DNA of 48,228 nt from Pseudomonas sp. AFG_SD02_1510_Pfu_092 (GCF_003331055.1 NZ_PUQD01000039.1:1-48228), one strand, 5' to 3'. Numbered from the stretch's first letter, positions 17,391-25,308 are shown. Program-made: numbers and translations. Notes: a model not told the origin generated them from the sequence alone.

Positions 17391-17478
17391 CATGCGAATC
17401 TTTTCACTTTTTTTGAATCTTTCGCAGCGCGCCCGACTCAATCACCCAGTCATCCATGGAAAAGAGGAGGGCCACGCG

Positions 17479-17748
17479 ATGCCTAATCCGCAGTTGTACA
17501 TCATCGACTACCGGTTACATGGCAAACCGCGCAGCTTCATCATCCGCCTGGAACGCCTGGACAATGCCGAAGCGTGGCATTGGGCGAGCTGCGACGCGGG
17601 CATCGGCATCATTCCCAAGTTTGGCCGCGAAAAGTTACGCAAGGTGAGCAAACCCATGGCGGAGCGCTATGGGGTGACGGATGTCAGCTGGCGGGTGTCC
17701 GGTAGCAAGCCTGGCCAATCCGTGGGCGACCCGGCCACAACAGTCTGA
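17479..17748 (+). CDS. Small conserved Pseudomonas protein (DUF6555-like)
   Basis: An 89-residue soluble protein (starts MPNPQLYIIDYRLHGKPRSF). It resembles small Pseudomonas proteins grouped as DUF6555; I assign this from memory of the N-terminal pattern and it needs a profile search. No catalytic motif is visible. AGAGGAGG 10 bases before the ATG sets the start. Confidence 0.72.
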   Translation: MPNPQLYIIDYRLHGKPRSFIIRLERLDNAEAWHWASCDAGIGIIPKFGREKLRKVSKPMAERYGVTDVSWRVSGSKPGQSVGDPATTV

Positions 17749-17774
17749 ACCTGCCTATATATTGCGCTGACCGC

Positions 17775-17945
17775 TCAGGCCCCTGATTCGGGATCGCTGG
17801 CGGGGACCCCAGGGCGGTTCTGGTCATCATCCGTCAGGTTGGGGTCGGCGTCGGGGTCGTCCACCTGGTCGTTACGACTGTCTGGCTCAAGTTCCGGCCA
17901 GTCATCCTCTACGTTCCCACCGCCCAGCCATTGTTTATCGTTCAT
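17775..17945 (-). CDS. Small acidic hypothetical protein
   Basis: A 56-residue, very acidic protein, 13 of 56 residues Asp, ending GVPASDPESGA. I do not recognise a family. The start is well supported by GGAGG 7 bases before the ATG. It begins only 20 bases after a strong minus-strand terminator hairpin, so it needs either read-through or a promoter between them. The PASDP end recalls the tail of the metallothionein. Confidence 0.6.
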   Translation of the reverse strand: MNDKQWLGGGNVEDDWPELEPDSRNDQVDDPDADPNLTDDDQNRPGVPASDPESGA

Positions 17946-17964
17946 GTGCTCAGCCTCCGCTTGG

Positions 17965-17991
17965 TAAAAAAGGCCCGCCTGGCAGGCGGGC
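17965..17991 (-). terminator. Intrinsic terminator, minus strand
   Basis: A perfect GC-rich stem ggcccgcctg / caggcgggcc with a 1-base centre, followed on the minus strand by TTTTTT. A textbook Rho-independent terminator. There is no protein-coding gene directly before it: the methyltransferase ends 182 bases upstream, which suggests an RNA gene. Confidence 0.85.
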
Positions 17992-18100
17992 CAACACAGG
18001 AGTGAGAGGCTACGCCGTTGACCACCTCTCACTGCATCTGAACCCCGCGAGGCGAGGGCTGATCATTCGCGTTCAGGCAGATGCCGACCAATGGCAGGTG
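17965..18100 (-). ncRNA. Candidate small RNA
   Basis: This non-coding stretch on the minus strand ends in the strong terminator at 17965-17991. It also holds a second perfect 9-base stem-loop (agtgagagg at 18001-18009 with cctctcact at 18025-18033). A -10-like CCTATCT lies on the minus strand at about 18106-18112, and a 36-base palindrome lies just upstream of it. Together these suggest a ~130-nucleotide RNA. I cannot name it; Pseudomonas families such as RgsA should be tested. The alternative is a leader/attenuator of the small acidic gene. Confidence 0.42.
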
Positions 18101-18119
18101 GGTCACAGATAGGCTTTTA

Positions 18120-18155
18120 TATAACTACGCTAAATAACTATTTAGCGTAGTTATA
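18120..18155. promoter_or_regulatory. Long perfect palindrome, likely operator
   Basis: Seventeen-base perfect arms (tataactacgctaaata / tattttagcgt-like reverse, exactly tatttagcgtagttata) with a 2-base centre. It is AT-rich in a 63% GC background. It sits just upstream of the candidate small RNA and 18 bases after the methyltransferase stop codon. It could bind a dimeric regulator or act as a terminator for the methyltransferase. Confidence 0.6.
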
Positions 18156-18172
18156 GCTAAAGTGCATAACAA

Positions 18173-18784
18173 TCAGGGCAGGCGACGCGCCAGCCAGACC
18201 GTCTGGCCGCCACATTCCGCATCCTCGACGATGTGATCCAGCACCTCGAAGCCATGGTCATGCAGCTGTGCGGTGTACTCCTGTTGATCCAGGCTCGCGT
18301 GATACAGCGTTTCGCCTTCGAATACCCCCAAAGCCTCGCCATGTGAAGGACCACTGGTGAACATCAATAATGCACCCGGTGCGGCATGGCGCTGGAATAT
18401 CGGGAACATCCGGCGCTGGTCTTCGGGCTTTAGGTGGAAAAAGCTGTTCCAGGCCAGGATCGCGTCGAACTGGCGATCGAGCGCAAGCGAGCGCATGTCT
18501 GCGTGAATCCATTGCTGTGCAGGAAACCGCTCGCGACATAGAGCGAGCATGTGCGTAGAGGAATCTACACCCATAACGGACGCGCCGGCTTCGATCAGAT
18601 GACGCGCTACAGGTTGGCCAGAACCACAGCCCAGGTCGAGAACGGTTGCACGCGCAGGTAGCTGCGTACAGAAGCGGTCGATCCATTTACGGTCGATGAA
18701 ATGATCGGTACGCAGGATGTCCCAGGTCGTCGCGTGGCGGTCGTAGAGGTTGATGATCTGGTCTGCAGATGGATGGCTGGCCAT
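18173..18784 (-). CDS. Class I SAM-dependent methyltransferase
   Basis: A 203-residue methyltransferase. Motif I LDLGCGSGQ at residues 49-57 binds S-adenosylmethionine, GVDSS is the acidic loop after strand 2, and FDAILAWNSFFHL is the motif IV region. The length and order suit small-molecule methyltransferases; the substrate is unknown. I chose the ATG at 18784 (MASHPSADQ); a GTG 13 codons upstream is possible, and neither has a strong ribosome site. The 5' region (18785-18900) is followed upstream by an AT-rich gap. Confidence 0.88.
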   Translation of the reverse strand: MASHPSADQIINLYDRHATTWDILRTDHFIDRKWIDRFCTQLPARATVLDLGCGSGQPVARHLIEAGASVMGVDSSTHMLALCRERFPAQQWIHADMRSLALDRQFDAILAWNSFFHLKPEDQRRMFPIFQRHAAPGALLMFTSGPSHGEALGVFEGETLYHASLDQQEYTAQLHDHGFEVLDHIVEDAECGGQTVWLARRLP

Positions 18785-19078
18785 TGGTTCGGGGCAGTCC
18801 TTGGATTGGGGTTTGCGGAGCACGCTTTGAGGGGGACCATAGCGCGAAATGTACCCTGGGTAGGCATCTAGAAGAAAATACGAAACTGCGGATAATGAGT
18901 ATTATGTTAAATTATATATTGCGTTGGGTGCGTTTATATTTGTCACTGCCCCTAAGCCATGTTCAGTCACCCACCGTGCCTTAAAGTCAGCAGTAACAAG
19001 CCACTGGGTCGATCCTTTTTCAAATGGCAGCGATTAGAGGCGGCCGCACTGTGCGTACCGCCACAAGTTGCAACCAAC
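18785..19078. other. AT-rich intergenic region, no gene seen
   Basis: About 290 bases with a marked AT-rich patch (about 18880-18945, attatgttaaattatatatt). No reading frame with a ribosome site is supported. It may hold the methyltransferase promoter; otherwise nothing recognisable. Confidence 0.5.
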
Positions 19079-19348
19079 TCAGTGCATCATCCCCAACTCA
19101 GCATCATCCATTAGCGCCTTCGCCAACGCGCTAAGATAATGTGCAGCCCAGATCATCATCGGTTTCTCGTCCATCAACCCGACGATCGTCAGTTCCCGCA
19201 CATACCCCATCAACTCCGAAGACTGCTCCCGAGCGCTCTTGCAAGGAATCCCGGCTTCGATACGAAACAACGGATGGGTCTGGTTTTCACCTTGGTAGAA
19301 CGTAGTCTTGCCTACCGTGGTTTTCTCGGTCGATTCGTCAGTAGTCAT
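19079..19348 (-). CDS. DUF3077-like small Pseudomonas protein
   Basis: An 89-residue protein (starts MTTDESTEKTTVGKTTFYQG) with the pattern of the DUF3077 family, common in multiple copies in pseudomonads and of unknown function: FRIEAGIPCKSAREQSSELM, then a C-terminal WAAHYLSALAKALMDD helix. Start chosen at 19348, with CAGGGAAATGAACC before it. Its ATG overlaps the stop of a short upstream ORF (ATGA), implying coupled translation. The long leader with a large inverted repeat is described separately. Confidence 0.78.
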   Translation of the reverse strand: MTTDESTEKTTVGKTTFYQGENQTHPLFRIEAGIPCKSAREQSSELMGYVRELTIVGLMDEKPMMIWAAHYLSALAKALMDDAELGMMH

Positions 19349-19473
19349 TGGTTCATTTCCCTGATCGTCAAGCACCTGGGCGGACAGCTTCGCTGGTGAC
19401 AAGTCCAGCCCGGGATGGATATGCCTTTGAGGGCATGAAGGCCTTGGGGTGGATCGGGGACCATTTTCAGCAT
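19345..19473 (-). CDS. Short upstream ORF coupled to DUF3077-like gene
   Basis: A 42-residue ORF beginning MLKMVPDPPQG and rich in Cys and Pro at its end. GGAGATATAGGA just before the ATG is a good ribosome site. Its stop overlaps the DUF3077-like start (ATGA). The MLK.VPDPP start resembles that of small Pseudomonas proteins (DUF6124-like) in my memory, so it may be a truncated gene of that kind or a leader peptide. Confidence 0.5.
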   Translation of the reverse strand: MLKMVPDPPQGLHALKGISIPGWTCHQRSCPPRCLTIREMNQ

Positions 19474-19523
19474 TCCTATATCTCCAAATGGGCTGCACCG
19501 ATCCCGCCGTCAAACAGGTTGGG

Positions 19524-19603
19524 TGGCAGCTGTGTGTGGGTTGACAGACCGGCGGACATAGGAAGTTCCGGCGCACGCAAGCGTGCCCCACACGCAGCCG
19601 CCA
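19524..19603. repeat. Large imperfect inverted repeat in DUF3077 leader
   Basis: Left arm tggcagctgtgtgtggg (19524-19540) pairs with right arm cccacacgcagccgcca (19587-19603) with only two mismatches that become G:U pairs in RNA. Inside are a smaller gcacgc/gcgtgc hairpin and a ccgg/ccgg stem. It lies 50 bases upstream of the short ORF. It could be a structured leader RNA or a dispersed repeat; I believe similar DNA precedes other Pseudomonas DUF3077 genes, but that is memory, not a search. Confidence 0.55.
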
Positions 19604-19802
19604 TTTAAGCGCTGCACATCCTACATACCGTTACGGCCCGTCAAAGCCGTGTCGCTGATGAGCAGCGACGGCCCAGACTAAAACCCCGACAAGGCACTCG
19701 CAACGGAAAATAGGCGGTAACAGTATCTTTGGGAAATGCCCTACAAGAAAGCGACAAAGTCTGATTTTTCCAGCCAACAAGACGCCAGTCAGCCGCACCG
19801 GA
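19604..19802. other. Intergenic region, no gene seen
   Basis: About 200 bases between the DUF3077 leader element and the Lrp fragment. Open frames here have no ribosome site and no family similarity. It probably holds the promoter of the DUF3077 transcript on the minus strand; I cannot place it firmly. Confidence 0.4.
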
Positions 19803-20121
19803 TCACGCATCAACCGCCCGCTGCAGCCCTCCCCCCAGCGGCAACTCATACGACTTCTTCACCGTCCGCACCGCCAAGGTCGACGAATACGTACGAATCG
19901 GTATCTCCCGGTAAGTATCGAGAAACCGGTAGATATAGTCGGTGTATTCAATGGTATCGCGAAACTTGGCCACCATGACGAAATCGAACTCGCCCGTCAT
20001 CAGGTAACAGTCCTGAATCTCCGGGTGGCTGGCCAGGATGTGCTGCATCTTGCGGTCGATGTCGTTGCTGTCGCGGTCCAGCTTGACCAGAAAGAACGCC
20101 GTCACCTGAATGCCCAGGATG
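19803..20121 (-). pseudogene. Lrp/AsnC regulator, C-terminal fragment
   Basis: The last ~105 codons of an Lrp/AsnC family regulator: GIQVTAFFLVKLDRD through TGEFDFVMVAKFRD to RTYSSTLAVRTVKKS. This is the ligand-binding RAM domain. The N-terminal helix-turn-helix half (about 50-60 residues) is missing: upstream of about 20121 the frame runs antisense through a cytochrome gene with no family similarity. The fragment cannot bind DNA and lacks its own start. Confidence 0.85.
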
Positions 20122-21357
20122 CCAACGACATCTTCCTGCCCGGCGCGCCCACGCCCAGCGGCTGGGGCGTGCAAACCCTGGTGCCGGCCAATTGCAGCCC
20201 CCAGGGTAGCCTCAAGGCATTCAAGGTCGGCGCGCGCAAGTTCCTGAACGCCACCTCCAAGAGCGCGATCAACGTGTTGCACGGCTTCCACCTGTCCAGC
20301 GGCACGCTGGCGTCCAGCCCCGACCCGTTCATGGAGGCGTCTGGCGGCTGGCTGACAGACCAGTCGGGCAACCTGGTGTTTTTCGAGCGCAAGGTGGGCA
20401 AGGCCGAATTCGACTACATCGTCGACAACGGCCTCTTTGATGCCGCCAACCAGTTGAAGGTCGCGCAAAACCAGGACGGCAAGTCCCCGCAGGGGCTGTC
20501 GCTGCCCGCCGGCGAACCGATGCGCTCGCTGCCGCCCGCCCCGCTCCCGCAGGAACAACTGGGGGCGATCGAGCTCAAGGCTGCCTGGCGGGTGCTGACC
20601 GGCAAACCCGAGCTGTTCGGGCGCTACCTGACCACCGTCGCCTGGCTCAAACGCCCCGACACCCTGGCCTGCAGCCAGGAAGTGGTTGGCCTGGTAGGCC
20701 TGCATATCATCAACAAGACCCAGGCTTCGCCCAACTTCATCTGGACCACCTTCGAGCAGGTCGACAACGTGCCCGAAGCGGATCAGGCCCCGCCGCAGCA
20801 AACCCCCGCCGAACGGTTTCGCCTTCAACAACCCCGCCTGTGGCAGCGGGCCGGAGTGCACACCGAACCAGCCGCGTATCCAGTGCCAGCAACACCATCC
20901 CGACCAGGGCTGCAGCGACCGCTTTCCGCGCGACCAGCCGGTGCAGACCACCCGCGAACACCTCGTGCCCGGCGACCTGCAAGCGCTCAACAGCGCGGTG
21001 CAAGCCAACTTCGCGCAGCACAGCCAGGGCCAATCGGTATTCCAGTACTACAAGCTGATCAACGTGCTCTGGACGCTCGCGCCCAACCCGCCCAGCCCGG
21101 AACCGGGCGCCAACGCGCAAGTGCCACTGTCGTACGGGCCGTTCATCAGCCAGGGCAACGTGCCGGTGGCCAACACCACCCTGGAAACCTACGTGCAGGG
21201 TGATGACTGCAACCAGTGCCATCAGTACGCGACGATTGCCGGCGACCCCGCCTTGGCCTCGGACTTCTCCTTCCTGTTCGGCAGTGCCGACTCTGCCATC
21301 AAGAAAAGCCTGGTCAAGCGGGCGAAAGCTTTCGAAACCCTCAAGGACCACCCTTGA
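20119..21357 (+). pseudogene. Cytochrome c family protein, truncated and frameshifted
   Basis: Remnant of a large periplasmic cytochrome. The N-terminal part is lost at the junction near 20120. The frame then runs from NDIFLPGAPTPSGWG to the NVPEADQAPPQQTP region, shifts at about 20811-20814 (one extra base; removing one A restores ADGFAFNNPACGSGPEC), and continues to the stop at 21357. The distal part keeps a heme site, CNQCH, near the end. The gene has no start or signal peptide and cannot make the full protein. Confidence 0.8.
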
Positions 21358-21365
21358 GCGCAACA

Positions 21366-21386
21366 GGGGCGACTACCAGTCGCCCC
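21366..21386. terminator. Hairpin between convergent genes
   Basis: Perfect 9-base arms ggggcgact / agtcgcccc with a 3-base loop, 9 bases after the cytochrome stop and 13 bases beyond the monooxygenase stop. No T run, so the terminator role is tentative. Confidence 0.4.
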
Positions 21387-21398
21387 GAACCGGGTCGG

Positions 21399-22775
21399 TC
21401 AACTGGGCCAACGAAATGACGCGGCATACGCGCTCGACGGCAGGCGGCTGGCGCCGTCCGCTCTCAATCGGGAGCGCAAGCTCCCGGTCTGCGCCTGGCT
21501 TCTGAACAGCCCACGCTTCTTGAGTTCCGGTATGACCAGTTCGACGAAATCTTCCAGCGTGCCGGGGCTGGTCAAGGGGTTGAGCATGTAGCCACTGGTA
21601 GCGGAAATGCGCGCATGTTCCTCAATGCGGTCGGCTACCTGCTGCGGCGTGCCGACCAGAATCAGGTCGGTGCCCCGGGTCACGTTGGCGAAGCGCTTCC
21701 TGACGTCCCCGGCAGTCAACGGCTTGCCGCTGCCATCCGGGCGCAACATGTACGAGGTCAGGCCTTCGGTATGGTTCGACAGGGCATCACTGTCGGCATA
21801 ACGGCTGAGGTCGAAGCCGGTATCACCGGCATAGCTGACCAATTGGGCTTCCAGGTGATAGTGGCTTTGCAGCGCGTCGTACTTTCGCTGCGCCTCGATC
21901 TCGGTTTTGGCGGTGACGATCCGCAGCACCGTCAACGACTGCACATCACCCCGGCTGCGCCCACGGGCCTCGGCCATCGACCAGATCTGTTCCAGGCCCT
22001 GGCGGATTTCCTCGGGGTCGGACTTGGCGATGAATATCAGCTCGGCATGTTTGGCTGCGAACTCGCGCCCCCTACCCGACCAGCCGGCCTGAATCAGCAA
22101 CGGCGTACGCTGTGGCGACGGCGCGCAGAGATGCGGCCCGGCCACCCGATAGCGTTCGCCGCTGTGATCGACAGGCTTGACCCGCTCACCCTGGGCGTAC
22201 ACCTGGCGCGCCTTGTCGGCCGCGACCGCATCGTCCGCCCAGCTGCCTTCCCAAAGCTTGTAGACCACATCCATGAATTCCTCGGCGCGCTCATAGCGGT
22301 CGTCATGCCGGATCATCTCGTCCAGGCCGAAATTGCGCGCGGCGCTGGACAGATAGGAAGTGACGATATTCCAGCCGATTCTGCCATCGGTCATGTGGTC
22401 GAGCGTGCTGAACCGCCGGGCGTGGGTGAACGGGTGTTCGTAAGTGGTGGAAACGGTCGCGCCGAAGGCCAGCTGCCGAGTGATGGCAGCCAGCCCCGGG
22501 ATGATCATCAGCGGGTCGTTGGCGGGCGCCTCGACGGCCCACTTCACCGCGGCCTCGGCATTACCGCCATACACATCGTAGAAACCCAGCACATCGGCAA
22601 AGAACAGCATGTCGAGGCCAGCCTGATCAGCGATACGGGCCTGGTTGGCCCAGAACCCGAAGGTGTTGGCCGCCAGGCGCTCGTCAGCCGGATGAGTCCA
22701 GAGGCTCGGTGCGCCCCCACAGCCGACACTGGCCTGTTCGTAGAGGGCAAACAATAGAGGCTTTGGGTCGGACAT
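21399..22775 (-). CDS. LLM class flavin-dependent monooxygenase (NtaA/SnaA/DszA type)
   Basis: A 458-residue FMNH2-dependent monooxygenase of the NtaA/SnaA/DszA subfamily: LDMLFFADVLGFYDVYGG, RLAFGATVSTTYEHPF-like region, GRIGWNIVTSYLSSAARNFG and PLLIQAGWSGRGREFAAKHA are the typical blocks. Members oxidise organosulfur compounds, chelators or cyclic substrates with a separate flavin reductase, which is not encoded here. After KKRGLFR the last ~33 residues (Ser/Arg/Ala-rich) do not look like the family's usual ending. The ATG at 22775 is preferred over an in-frame TTG at 22796; the ribosome site is weak in both cases. Confidence 0.88.
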   Translation of the reverse strand: MSDPKPLLFALYEQASVGCGGAPSLWTHPADERLAANTFGFWANQARIADQAGLDMLFFADVLGFYDVYGGNAEAAVKWAVEAPANDPLMIIPGLAAITRQLAFGATVSTTYEHPFTHARRFSTLDHMTDGRIGWNIVTSYLSSAARNFGLDEMIRHDDRYERAEEFMDVVYKLWEGSWADDAVAADKARQVYAQGERVKPVDHSGERYRVAGPHLCAPSPQRTPLLIQAGWSGRGREFAAKHAELIFIAKSDPEEIRQGLEQIWSMAEARGRSRGDVQSLTVLRIVTAKTEIEAQRKYDALQSHYHLEAQLVSYAGDTGFDLSRYADSDALSNHTEGLTSYMLRPDGSGKPLTAGDVRKRFANVTRGTDLILVGTPQQVADRIEEHARISATSGYMLNPLTSPGTLEDFVELVIPELKKRGLFRSQAQTGSLRSRLRADGASRLPSSAYAASFRWPS

Positions 22776-22815
22776 TGACGAATACTCGATAGGCAAAAGT
22801 TTTTAATAGTTAATA

Positions 22816-22849
22816 GCAATATAAAAACGTTTTGAACTATCGATATTGC
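22816..22849. promoter_or_regulatory. Inverted repeat upstream of monooxygenase
   Basis: Arms gcaatat (22816-22822) and atattgc (22843-22849) in the AT-rich 100-base gap before the monooxygenase start. Possible operator or part of its promoter; no matching regulator is beside it. Confidence 0.35.
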
Positions 22850-22888
22850 ATAAGCTTGTGTCGCCAAGCTATAGCGGCCCCTGCCTTT

Positions 22889-23509
22889 TCAGCGAAACGA
22901 TCGCCACACCCTGTCGATCTCGGCCACCACCTGCCTGGTAGCCACCTCGATCGGCCCTTCATTGCGGCACAGCACCCAGCCATGCGCCGCGACCGCACGT
23001 TCGAAGGCCTCGGTGCACGCCACCTGCTCGTCCAGGCTCTGGATGACCGTACTGCCCAACCCGCGCGTTCGTGCCGCCGCCCTTGCCCATGAGGTAGCGG
23101 GCGCGGTCACCACCCCGATGTGCAGGTCCGGCACCTGTACCTGTCGCTCGATGTTCAGCCGCAAGATTTCATCGAACGGCACAGACCGGCGAAATGCGGC
23201 GTCAGACGGGTACCAGCGATCGATCAGGATGATGCTGTCGGCCGGCTGCCTGGGCAGCACCTGCCGGGAAATCCGGGCGCGGCTTTCGGCAAAGCGCTCG
23301 CACACGCGGTACTCCAGCGCTTGCGACGGGTGCCGGGCGAGCTGGTTGACCAGGGCCATGGTTTCGCCCCGGCCGGGGTCGCAGTTCTTTTCGCTAAGCC
23401 GGATGACTTTGTGCTGGCCAGCCCTCAGGGCTTTGGTGACGGCCTCGAGCAGCGTGGTCTTGCCGGTGCCCTTGGGCCCGTCGATGGAAACAAACAGCGG
23501 GCGGTTCAT
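22889..23509 (-). CDS. P-loop nucleotide kinase-like protein
   Basis: A 206-residue protein with Walker A GPKGTGKT at residues 11-18 and an LIDRWYPSD segment matching the DRW/DR(Y/F) motif of thymidylate and deoxynucleoside kinases. The C-terminal half keeps the lid-like Arg-rich helix (WARAAARTRG). It is shorter and diverged from housekeeping thymidylate kinase, so the phosphate acceptor is not assured. No strong ribosome site is seen. The gene stands alone on the minus strand between the monooxygenase and a diguanylate cyclase. Confidence 0.78.
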   Translation of the reverse strand: MNRPLFVSIDGPKGTGKTTLLEAVTKALRAGQHKVIRLSEKNCDPGRGETMALVNQLARHPSQALEYRVCERFAESRARISRQVLPRQPADSIILIDRWYPSDAAFRRSVPFDEILRLNIERQVQVPDLHIGVVTAPATSWARAAARTRGLGSTVIQSLDEQVACTEAFERAVAAHGWVLCRNEGPIEVATRQVVAEIDRVWRSFR

Positions 23510-23614
23510 TGTTCAATACCAGTCGGTTCAGGCGCGGGATGAGACCACTGGTGGTGGCATGGCAGCAAGGGCTGCCTGCCAGGAGCACATTTGTATCCCA
23601 GGCTGTAAAAGCGC

Positions 23615-25174
23615 TCAATCGCCACTGACCACGCGGTTGCGCCCGGTGTCCTTGGCTTTGTACAGGCGCTCATCGGCGCATTTTAAAATGGCGCCGGACG
23701 GTTGCTCGGCGTAGGTGCGGCAGGCCACCCCGATGGAAATCGTCATCGCGCCAACCGGGTCCAGGGGGCTGGCCGCGATCGTGGTGCGGATGCGTTCGGC
23801 AATCTCGGTGGCCACTTGCAGGCTGGTATCCGGCAACAGCAGGCAGAACTCTTCGCCGCCGGCACGGCACGCCAGGTCGCCAGTGCGGGAGCAGGCCTGG
23901 ATGATGCCGGCGATATGCTGCAGCGCGACATCGCCGACGTCATGCCCCCAGGTATCGTTCACCCGTTTGAAATGGTCGATATCCAGCGCCAGTGCGCTGT
24001 ACGGCTGCGCCTGTTGGTCGAGGATCGCCAATGCCGCATTCATGCCACGACGGTTGACCAGCCCGGTCAGCGGGTCACTTTCTGCCGCGTGGTGCAAGGT
24101 GCTGATCTTCTGGTCCAGCGACTGCAACCCGGCCAGCAGTGCACTGCGAATCGCCGCCGCCTCGGCGTACCAGGCATTCAGCCGACGCAGCTCCCCGCTG
24201 GCATCGGCGTCAGGCATATGGCGGGCACTGTTGGCCAGCTGCCGCAAAGGGCGGGCGACCCAGGTGGATACCGCAAGAAGCAGCAGCAGCCCGAACAGCC
24301 CCACTGGCAGAAGTTTCCATAGCATGTCGCGCATCAGGTTGCGCAACGGATGCAGCGCGTTGTCCCGTGGTTGCTGGGTTACCACCGCCCAGTGCGCGCC
24401 CTTGATTTCGGCATACCCGGCCAGCATCGGTATGCCGCGATAATCGCTGGTTTCCAGCTCCCCGTCGTCACCGCGCAAGGCTGCGTTGGCACTGGCGCTG
24501 GCGCTCAGCACCGCGCCCAGCCTGGCGGCATCCGGGTGGTAGAGGATTTGCAGGTTTTCGTCCACGACGAAGGCAAAGGCGTCGGCCAGCTGATGGCCGC
24601 CGAGCAGAATGCTCATCACCCCGCCTTCGCGCAGGTTCACCACGCCGCCGATCAAGCCAAGCACATTGCCTTGCTCATCCCGCACGGGGTTGGAAATGAA
24701 CACGCTGAAATGGCCCTCGGGAGAGGTGAAGGCCTTGCTCACCAGCGGGCGCCCGGCGCTTGCCGCCTGCCTGGCGGCCTCGCCGAGTTTCACGGTTTTG
24801 GCAAAGTCCAGTTGCGGGTAACCGCCAAGGATGTTCCCCGCAGCATCAGCGACAACCACGATCTGCAGCTCGGAGTCCTGCACCTGCAGGCGTTTCGCTT
24901 CGGATATCGCCAGGGCATGGTTGCTGAAGTCCTGCCCGATCAGCTGGCTGCTGTATTGCAGGCGCTCATGCACCGAATGGATGAACTGGTCGATCCCCGA
25001 GGCCACCTTGTAGGCGTAGGCCTTGTGCGACTCCAGGGCCGAATGGATCAGCGAGTCGCGCAGCACCCCGTAGGCGACCACCAGGCAAGTGGCCAGGGTG
25101 ACCACGACACTGGCTGACAACAGCGACAGCATCAGGCCGCGAATGCCGATGTATCGCGCGCTGGTTCTGTCCAT
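23615..25174 (-). CDS. Membrane diguanylate cyclase with dCache sensor
   Basis: A 519-residue cyclic-di-GMP synthase. The first membrane segment is at about 13-37, a periplasmic double-Cache sensor spans about 40-290, the second membrane segment about 293-312, a HAMP-like linker follows, and the GGDEF domain covers about 355-515. The active site reads GGEEF at 439-443, and the product-inhibition site RTGD lies at 430-433, exactly five residues before it, so the enzyme should be active and feedback-controlled. GGGGGAG precedes the ATG. The ligand is unknown; dCache domains often bind amino acids or small organic acids. Confidence 0.94.
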   Translation of the reverse strand: MDRTSARYIGIRGLMLSLLSASVVVTLATCLVVAYGVLRDSLIHSALESHKAYAYKVASGIDQFIHSVHERLQYSSQLIGQDFSNHALAISEAKRLQVQDSELQIVVVADAAGNILGGYPQLDFAKTVKLGEAARQAASAGRPLVSKAFTSPEGHFSVFISNPVRDEQGNVLGLIGGVVNLREGGVMSILLGGHQLADAFAFVVDENLQILYHPDAARLGAVLSASASANAALRGDDGELETSDYRGIPMLAGYAEIKGAHWAVVTQQPRDNALHPLRNLMRDMLWKLLPVGLFGLLLLLAVSTWVARPLRQLANSARHMPDADASGELRRLNAWYAEAAAIRSALLAGLQSLDQKISTLHHAAESDPLTGLVNRRGMNAALAILDQQAQPYSALALDIDHFKRVNDTWGHDVGDVALQHIAGIIQACSRTGDLACRAGGEEFCLLLPDTSLQVATEIAERIRTTIAASPLDPVGAMTISIGVACRTYAEQPSGAILKCADERLYKAKDTGRNRVVSGD

Positions 25175-25264
25175 GAATAGCGGCTCCCCCTGCCCCCTTC
25201 AGAGCGTAGAAGACTCCGCCATGGGTGCAAGGGCCCTGAGGGCGATGGGGGATATGGAAACAGG

Positions 25265-25301
25265 CAGGTACGGCGCCAGCCTGAAGGTGGCGCCGTGCCT
25301 G
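25265..25301 (-). terminator. Probable terminator after acetolactate synthase
   Basis: Fourteen-base arms caggtacggcgcca / tggcgccgtgcctg (one G:U position), loop of nine, 8 bases beyond the synthase stop on the minus strand. The T tract after it is short (GTTT). Confidence 0.6.
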
Positions 25302-25308
25302 TCAGGCG

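Noticed and set aside
19348..19591. N-terminal extension of the DUF3077-like ORF (MGHACVRRNFLCPP...)
   Set aside because: It translates the structured inverted-repeat leader; a ribosome site supports the shorter start at 19348.
20025..21203. 392-residue + strand frame as an intact gene starting at 20025
   Set aside because: Its first ~30 codons are antisense Lrp sequence and its last ~130 codons are out of frame with the cytochrome. It is a product of the junction and frameshift, not a gene.
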